A stretch of DNA of 64,000 bases from Triatoma infestans (taxonomy: Eukaryota; Arthropoda; Insecta; Hemiptera; Reduviidae). This document shows, piece by piece, positions 58,113 to 64,000 of the stretch. Each line of letters begins with the position of its first letter. The first letter of the stretch is position 1. The notes beneath the pieces are model-generated. The model searched no databases and was not told where the DNA came from. It saw only the letters and a list, made by a program, of their open reading frames with translations. Location of the stretch: assembly GCA_011037195.1 (NCBI GenBank), contig JAAEAF010003120.1, positions 1 to 64,000 on the forward strand. The letters run 5' to 3'. The position numbers and the translations under genes are program-made.

Positions 58113-59268
58113 AAGTACAGTTGTACCCAACATCATTATCTTTTTGTTAGGCTTGGAAATTCCAATATTTACTCTTTTTTTTTATAATTGTATTAACTAC
58201 AACAATAAGAGAATAGTGGTTGAGCTTACTCAGGAGACTTTTTAACTTATTAATTTTGTTTTATTATTGAATATTATCTATGTAAATTAGTAAACCCTCA
58301 AGGCTTTTCTACAAATAAAAAAAAGAAAACGAAAATTATGTGAAATATATTGTAGGCCATGAAATAATAAAATGTAGGGGGAAAAAAAATAAGATTTGTC
58401 TGAACAAACAAATCCCAAAAAACATTGGAAATGTTAAAAGTTCATTGAAATGCATTTTAACAATAGACTAGTGCAACTAGTGAGTGCAAGGTTAAGATGT
58501 GTCTGGACGATTAGCGGTAATAGCATAATGAATGAGAATTCTATTCATAAATAAAAATAAATAAATAAATAAAAAAAAGAATAATAATGATGAAATAAAT
58601 AAATAAATAAATGAAATGCAACTAAACAATTATTTGTTTTGTAGCGGAGAGGGGTTTTTTTTTTTTAGTAATCCATCTAAAGAGGTGGCATTATCCCATG
58701 GAGTCGGAGTGCGTGTTTGAATGAATATTATAACAAGTTGGAAGGACGGACGACAACAGTAGACTCTGTGGGTGATGTTCAAAGTGGCTATAGTGTTCCT
58801 GAGTATATTATGTATAGTAGAAAGTGAGTTGTGTGTGTGAGCGGGAGGCGGCACAATGGATAGAACACGGAGGTCTAACCTCCATTTAAATAAGAATACA
58901 GCAGAGTCTGGCTGTCTGCCCTCTACTAGTTCTTCTGTCTTCTTTTAAATGGAAAACAATCAAAAACCAACATTAATGATCTATTTAATGTGTATTCTTA
59001 TTAATATATATGTATATATTTTTTTTTTCGGAATGGATGTTCATTGGAATAGTGTTCGAGGACATCTGAGATCATACGCGCAGCAGGTGGACGGCGCCAC
59101 CCTCCCTAAATAATGGGAAATAATAAAAATATTTAAATATGAATTAATAATGAATAAATATCACATATTTGAGATCAGGTTAAAGTTATTTGAATTGAAA
59201 TTGGGTATTTATAGGAAAAATATCTGGTGTGCAAAATTCACACGATTTTATCTTAAAATACATTTTAT
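58113..59268. other. Intergenic, (AAAT)n patch, no gene seen
   Basis: AAAT repeats at 58,549-58,615. GC-richer patches at 58,680-58,930 and 59,025-59,105 are not recognised. A box A-like ACAATGGATAGAACACGG near 58,853 lacks a box B. Confidence 0.45.
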
Positions 59269-59911
59269 ACAGGGTGTAACAGCAACCTCTGGCAATACTT
59301 CGGGATATGGTTTGTCACTTTATTTGGAACAAAAAATTTCTAATAAACCATGGTCCGATTTGTTCAGCTTCAAAAGTTATTCTTCATTTTCTAAAATTTT
59401 CAATTTTCCTACTTTTTCTCATAAAATTGATTATATCTCAAAAAGTTTTTTCACATAAATCATATTCAATTACACCTTTGGAAAGAGCATTAAATTTCCT
59501 ATAAGAAACAGAAGTTTTATTTTAATTGAATTAATTATAAGGTTTTTCAGAGACATTAAACTCAACTCTACAGCGCTTCGACTGTTAAAAACCACTTTTC
59601 AATAGTATTTTCTTATAAATTTCTTTAAGGCTAGCGTATGGTCCGGTTATAGAAAAAATATCTACATTTCACCAGCTTTTCAACGATAATAATATCATGG
59701 GGTTTCTTTCTTGTTTTCTTAAAGAAAATAAATGCCACAAAATGAAAATTGAGAGCTGTTACAAAAATATCCCAAAATTAATTAATAATCCTGTAATAAA
59801 CTTTGGAATTGTAATCTCACGATAGAAATCCGTCTAATTCTAATAAACAGAAACATTTAGTCGTGATTTAGCTGGTCATACATTCAAAATGCCAGAGTTA
59901 TTTGTCATAGA

Positions 59912-60016
59912 ATGGTTTTTATTTGTGGGTTTTGTAACGGCAGCGCGGAAGCTGCAGCTGAGTATGCTAGCCGTTGGCCTAAAAGGAAACCATATAAGCA
60001 GCGTATCAAAGACTAG
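59912..60016 (+). pseudogene. Transposase N-terminus (IS630/Tc1/mariner type)
   Basis: An ATG at 59,912 opens MVFICGFCNGSAEAAAEYAS, then RWPKRKPYKQRIKD and a stop at 60,014-60,016. The 'MVFI.GFCNGNAEAAA.EY..R.P.R' pattern is the start of an insect transposase family with an N-terminal helix-turn-helix. The rest of the protein is on the other strand. Confidence 0.72.
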
Positions 60017-60068
60017 GGGAAACCGGTTCTGTGAGAATAAACTACCGAGGAAACTGATCGTTCTGACG

Positions 60069-60409
60069 ACGTTCTGGTTGCACGGGGATTCTCGTCACTC
60101 CAATAGTGCATGTTGCGGGTGTTTAAAGAACCATTTCGAGTAAACGTCGCCTCATCGGTCCACAAAATGTTTTGGGGGAAACGACGATTCTGGGCTGTTT
60201 GTTGTAGCAGCCAAATACAGAATTGAGTACGACAGGCGTAATCACGTTCTAGCAAATACTGTACTTGCTGCACGTGATACAGATATCTACCATCCCGTCG
60301 AAGATACCTTGCACCATCTGATGTGACAAACCTAACGACAATGCCGCTCTGCGTGTGCTAAGGATAGAATCGTCATCAAACACATTCAAGATGCGTTGAC
60401 ATGAATTTT
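60069..60409 (-). pseudogene. Transposase middle and DDE start, inverted
   Basis: The minus strand carries DDDSILSTRRAALSLGLS, a frameshift, then GARYLRRDGRYLYHVQQVQY, LLERDYACRTQFCIWLLQQ and FPQNILWTDEATFTRNGSLN, followed by NMHYWSDENPRATRTS. WTDEATF holds the first catalytic Asp. It continues at its C-terminal side straight into the left inverted-repeat arm, so the catalytic core is cut off. Confidence 0.78.
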
Positions 60410-60560
60410 CGTAAGAACGATCAGTTTCCTCGGTAGTTTATTCTCACAGAACCGGTTTCCCCTAGTCTTTAATACGCTGCTTATAAGGTTTCCTACAAAT
60501 ACGGTATATACATATTAAATAACAAATGTCCTTTATATTTCAAATTTTACTCATTTTGAA

Positions 60561-60785
60561 ACTATACATACAGAGAACTGTATGTATGTAACTATACAAA
60601 CAGAGAACTGTATGTATGTAACTATACATACAGAGAACTGTATGTATGTAACTATACATACAGGGAACTGTATGTATGTAACTATACATACACAGAACTG
60701 TATGTATGTAACTATACATACAGAGAACTGTATGTATGTAACTATACATACACAGAACTGTATGTATGTAACAACTATACATACA
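60561..60785. repeat. 30-bp tandem array of hairpin-forming units
   Basis: Seven units of exactly 30 bp (ACTATACATA, CAGAGAACTG, TATGTATGTA) with small variants (CAGGGAACTG, CACAGAACTG). Each contains ACATACA and TGTATGT as inverted 7-mers around a 6-base loop. Because 30 is divisible by three and no stops occur, frames stay open on both strands. Confidence 0.95.
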
Positions 60786-60899
60786 ATTTGGTGGAGGAAC
60801 AAGTGCAAACCTACGTAAACACAAGCAGATAGAGAATGATTACATTTTAGAGAGAGAACCAATAATATTGAACAAACACATTTATATATTTACATCTCA

Positions 60900-61090
60900 C
60901 ATTCCTGGGAATCACCAACAGAAATTCGTTCAGCATAATGTTACAAATAAAAGTGAAAGGTTTATGTATAAAGGAAATTGTTATAGTAGTTTTCCAAGAA
61001 AAGTCCCAAATAACTTAAAAACCTATTCTGTAAAATCGCATTTCCAGTTGACCGATTTTCTAAAAATTTAGTATTCTAGCAATGCTACTA
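60900..61090 (+). mobile_element. Family A internal fragment (A24)
   Basis: ACCTATTCTGTAAAATCGCA, TTTCCAGTTGACCGATTTTC and ATCATAGAGATGGCAGAGC are modules of the diverged subfamily. Two 5'-end stubs follow at 61,205-61,260 and 61,528-61,602 with the SINE S7 between them. Confidence 0.55.
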
Positions 61091-61282
61091 ATGCATATTA
61101 ATATCATAGAGATGGCAGAGCAATATATTTTCTATTTTATATGAAGTAAAGCCTTGACATTCACTAATTTACATAGATAATATTTAAAAATAAAAAATTA
61201 ATGTTAGGAAGTCATGTGTCAAACGCTCATACACACCACTACATCTTATTGCAATTAATAAACTTATAAAACATATATATTT

Positions 61283-61523
61283 AGGGAGGGAAGGAAATAG
61301 CTAAGTGGTTAGCGTACTGGACTCCCACGCGGAGGACTCGGGTTCAAGTCCAACTGTGCAGCCCTCAGATTTTTTTTCTTCCTAGGAGCTTCTACAGCTC
61401 ACTGTACGGTAATTGACAGTGCTGTCTGTAAACGAGAGAACACTGTCCAGAGGCCGGCAGTGCACTGAGAAGGCTCAGGCGCCAATGACTATAGATGTTG
61501 ACGCGCCTTAAATTAAAAAAAAA
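61283..61523 (+). mobile_element. tRNA-headed SINE (copy S7), second head type
   Basis: Well preserved: box A TAGCTAAGTGG at 61,298-61,308, perfect box B GGTTCAAGTCC at 61,341-61,351, head loop GGACTCCCACGCGGAGG. The tail is that of S1 (TCTTCCTAGGAGCTTCTACA, GGCCGGCAGTGCACTGAGAA, ACGCGCCTTAAATTAA) and ends in an A-run. Represents a second head subtype with S6. Confidence 0.88.
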
Positions 61524-61605
61524 TATATAGAGTGATACACTTAAACAACTTTCTGTTACTGCAGTTTACAAAATTGTAATTGACAAATTTCTAACAAACT
61601 TCTAA

Positions 61606-63005
61606 TTTTCTCTTACTCTTAGTAAGAGGAAATATTGTAATCGTATTAAATTTCTCGATAATGGTTTTCACCGGAAATATCCGTTTCGAAATATCCCCTG
61701 AGTCCAAAAAAAAAAGGTTTTTGGAAAATAGCCTATGTATGTGTGCATGGGTATGTATGTGAACAGCATAGCTCAATAACGAAAAATCGCATAAAGTTTT
61801 AAACTTAAAATTCCACTTAGGTATCACCGTGGGATCTGACAGTACGTTATCTGTCAAAATTCCTCAAGCGGAAGTTCCAATTTACTGAATTTCTTTTCTT
61901 TTCTTTTTTTTTTTTTACTTTTTTTACGATTTTCTCAAAAATGGCTCCAACGACTTTTTTTTTTTTGAAACTTGATGTATCAACTATACATACAAAGGGA
62001 TACAATTTTACATAAAACATTTCTCTGGGAAAATTCATTTAAGAGCACTTTTGAGGATTTGGGGGAGTGAGGCTACGTTTTTTCTCTAAAATACCATTTC
62101 CGTTTATTACACAATTCTATCATTTAAATAATATTGTAGGGGTAGTGAACTCCCACCACTCATCCACTCTAGCGGAGAGAAACAGCCCTTCTCGCAAAGA
62201 GAGGAGAGGCTCGGCCAGTGTATATAATATGAGAGATAGGCAATCAGAGATCATTCAGATAGAATTCAGTTGATTCACACATCAGATATCACTCCGTTAT
62301 TATAACTCTCATCACTCCGTATATATCATTTAGCCACGTCAGTCTGTCAGTTCAGTTCAGTAGTTCTTAATTCTATAGTGTACAGTCCTTGGCAGTCAGT
62401 CATATATACTTATATCAATTACATATCTTAACCATCTTAAGGTGTTTATCATTCATAAAATCAAACAACCAAGTATCTCCTCACAACACCCTTACAATAT
62501 TAATTAGAATTAAATATGTTGTTGATGGAATTCCGAGTTTGAAAAAAGATCAGATGATAGGAAGTGCGTTTATACTGAAAAGTATTTTTCAGTTTTCACC
62601 TATTTTCTCTAAAACGACACCAAACTATTTTCTTTAAACCAAATACATGAACTACACATACAAAGAGCTACAATTTTTTATTTAAAACATTTCTTCTGGT
62701 AAAATCATTTAAGAGGGGGCTTTTGTGGAAGTGGTGGGGTTATGTTTCCCTCTAAAGTGCTAAACAATGTTGATTATACAAATCTACCATCCAAACAAAA
62801 TTAAAATTAGAAATAAATAGATGGCCAAAAATTCCAAGTTTCAAGAAAAATTAGTAAACCGGAAGTGCGTTTTTATTGAACAGTTTTTGCGACTTTTTCT
62901 CTATAAAAATATCGACGAAATTTGTATACTAACTATAAAAATTGGGGTCAATTACAATTTTGAAAAGTGGATTAAGAGAAAGTTGTGTGAGTGAATCACA
63001 CCAGA
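61606..63005 (-). mobile_element. Family A element (copy A25) containing a solo LTR
   Basis: Reverse copy from TTTTCTCTTACTCTTAGTAA to GTGAGTGAATCACACCAGA, ~1.03 kb without its insertion. Modules show GGAAGTGCGTT motifs. A 362-bp LTR sits at 62,135-62,496. Confidence 0.88.
62135..62496. mobile_element. Solo LTR with 4-bp target duplication
   Basis: TGTAGGGGTAGTGAACTCCC...ACACCCTTACA starts TG and ends CA, with imperfect inverted tips (TGTAGGG/CCCTTACA). It is flanked by ATAT on both sides (62,131-62,134; 62,497-62,500). Removing it rejoins the family A block AATAATATTAATTAGAATTA. It contains GTGTATATAATATG, a TATA-like motif near 62,217. No internal retroviral region remains, so it is a recombination product. 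A 4-bp duplication fits a Gypsy-type element (inference). Confidence 0.8.
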
Positions 63006-63079
63006 TTTTTTTTTTTTTAACTAAATGATTGTCTAAATCAATGAGGAAATCTAAACTTAATAAAATGACTTTTTATTTA

Positions 63080-63938
63080 AATGAATTTTTCGAACAAAGT
63101 TTAATGAAATCTGTCGCTAATTTTTATGGATGAAATCGTAAAAACTACAAAAAAAAAACTGTTCAGTAAAAACCCCCTTCGGGTTTACACATTTTTATTG
63201 GAAACTCAGAAACTTTCGCTGTCTAAATTATTTTTAATTAATTTTATCTAGATGGTAGAATTGTATAATTAACTAAGATAGTAATTTGGTGGAAAACATA
63301 ACTACTCTCCCCCCCCTCTCCACCAAAAAACCAGTTTGAATGAATTTACTCGGAGAAATATTTCAAATGTGTAGTTCACACACTTCGTTTAAAGAAAATT
63401 GTTGAAACTGTTTTGGAGAAAAACTCAGAAAACTGAAAAACAAAAAAAACTGTTCATTAGAAACACACTTCCGGTCAATCGTTTTTCTTCAAACTCAAAA
63501 TGTTAACAAAACATATTTAATTCTAATTAATATTATTTAGATGATAAAATTTTGTATAATAAACTAAAATAGCTTTTTTAGAGCTAAATATAACTCCCAT
63601 CCTTCACTCAAATGTCCCCTTAAATAATTTTTTCCCAGAGAAATGTTTTAAATAAAAGCTGTATAATTAAGAAGACTAATTTAAAGAAAATCGTAGAAAA
63701 ATGAAAAAATCTATTCAATGAAGTGGTACTTCCGGATGAGGAATTTTGGCGAATATGTTCCGGTCGGGTTTTATGGTGATACCCAAATGGAATCGTTTTC
63801 GAGCTATGCTGTTCACATACATACATACATACATACATACACCCGACCATTTTCTTAAAAAAAAACACTTTTTTGGACTAAGGGGACCTCAATATGTGTA
63901 TTTTCGGTGAAACCTCGAAAATTTGACACGATTACCAA
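63080..63938 (+). mobile_element. Degenerate family A copy (A26)
   Basis: Forward modules with ACACTTCCGGTCAATCG near 63,464 and TACTTCCGGATGAGGAAT near 63,727. CATA microsatellite at 63,814-63,842, then GGACTAAGGGGACCTCAATA and AAATTTGACACGATTACC. The terminal hairpin is lost. Confidence 0.75.
63814..63842 (+). repeat. (CATA)n microsatellite inside A26
   Basis: Tetranucleotide CATA repeats in the family A microsatellite position, which in other copies is CA/GT. Confidence 0.9.
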
Positions 63939-64000
63939 AAAAAACGTTTTCATTAAACTTCATATATTTTGTATACAAAAAAATGCTATCATTTTTTTCC

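Larger units (their letters stand above)
59269..60494. mobile_element. Inversion-scrambled DDE transposon
   Basis: TACAGGGTGTAACAGCAACC at 59,269 resembles a Tc1/mariner-type terminal repeat, and a transposase in two opposed parts follows (next two entries). The halves share an 85-bp inverted repeat, 59,984-60,068 against 60,410-60,494, with three mismatches. The right terminal repeat was not found. Confidence 0.65.

Noticed and set aside
58850..58900. tRNA-Arg-like sequence (ACAATGGATAGAACACGG)
   Set aside because: Box A-like only; no box B or cloverleaf.
60540..60862. Repetitive peptides (CMYSYIHTVL- and CMYVTIHTEN-type) on both strands
   Set aside because: By-product of the 30-bp tandem repeat whose length is divisible by three.
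61298..61365. Functional tRNA gene with a CCC-like loop
   Set aside because: Same reason: a SINE head fused to the shared tail, with an A-run end.

Overview
The window is AT-rich nuclear DNA from an arthropod, most probably an insect. It contains one recognisable host gene, an intronless SoxB1 transcription factor (SoxNeuro/Sox2 type) on the minus strand at 17,977-19,110, with a GC-richer putative promoter at about 19,260-19,560. I found no second host protein gene, no credible tRNA or rRNA gene, and nothing bacterial (no operons, ribosome binding sites or CRISPR). Arthropod origin is inferred from the Sox protein and from the mix of I-like and R1-like LINEs, tRNA-headed SINEs and DDE transposons. 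Species is not decidable from the sequence.

Layout. 1-8.1 kb is a nested transposon pile: copies of a ~1 kb repeat here called family A, a 10-unit 56-bp satellite, an I-like LINE, two R1-like LINEs and two SINEs. 8.5-27.8 kb holds the Sox gene in a block with no family A copies at all. It has only a few SINEs, palindromic (foldback) elements, an LTR-like insertion, one dead LINE tail, and long A/T-rich low-complexity sequence. 27.8-64 kb is again dense in family A, with I-like LINE fragments, two broken IS630/Tc1/mariner-type transposases, a Pif1-helicase fragment of Helitron type, a Tigger/pogo relic, a solo LTR and several nested insertions.

Family A is the most striking structure. Full copies (eight, 0.92-1.03 kb net) have an A-run plus a TCTGGTGTGAAACAC start, a subterminal CTTTCTCTTACTCC motif inverted at the other end, about three diverged ~300-bp internal modules each opening with a CACTTCCGGTT-like motif, a CA/GT microsatellite, and a 3' stem-loop TCTTACT-agg-AGTAAGA. 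This resembles non-autonomous Helentron (HINE/DINE-1-like) rolling-circle elements, but that assignment is inference. Other observations include a copy flanked by ~200-bp direct duplications of its host DNA, an R1-like LINE inserted in a family A terminal hairpin with a 13-bp target duplication, an I-like LINE with a perfect 14-bp target duplication, and a transposase whose two halves face each other across an 85-bp inverted repeat.

Regulation of the Sox gene is suggested by GC-box, CCAAT and CRE-like motifs upstream, a TATA-like motif, a Pumilio-type site in the presumed 3'UTR, and the transposon-poor surroundings expected of a developmental regulator. All of these need experimental support.
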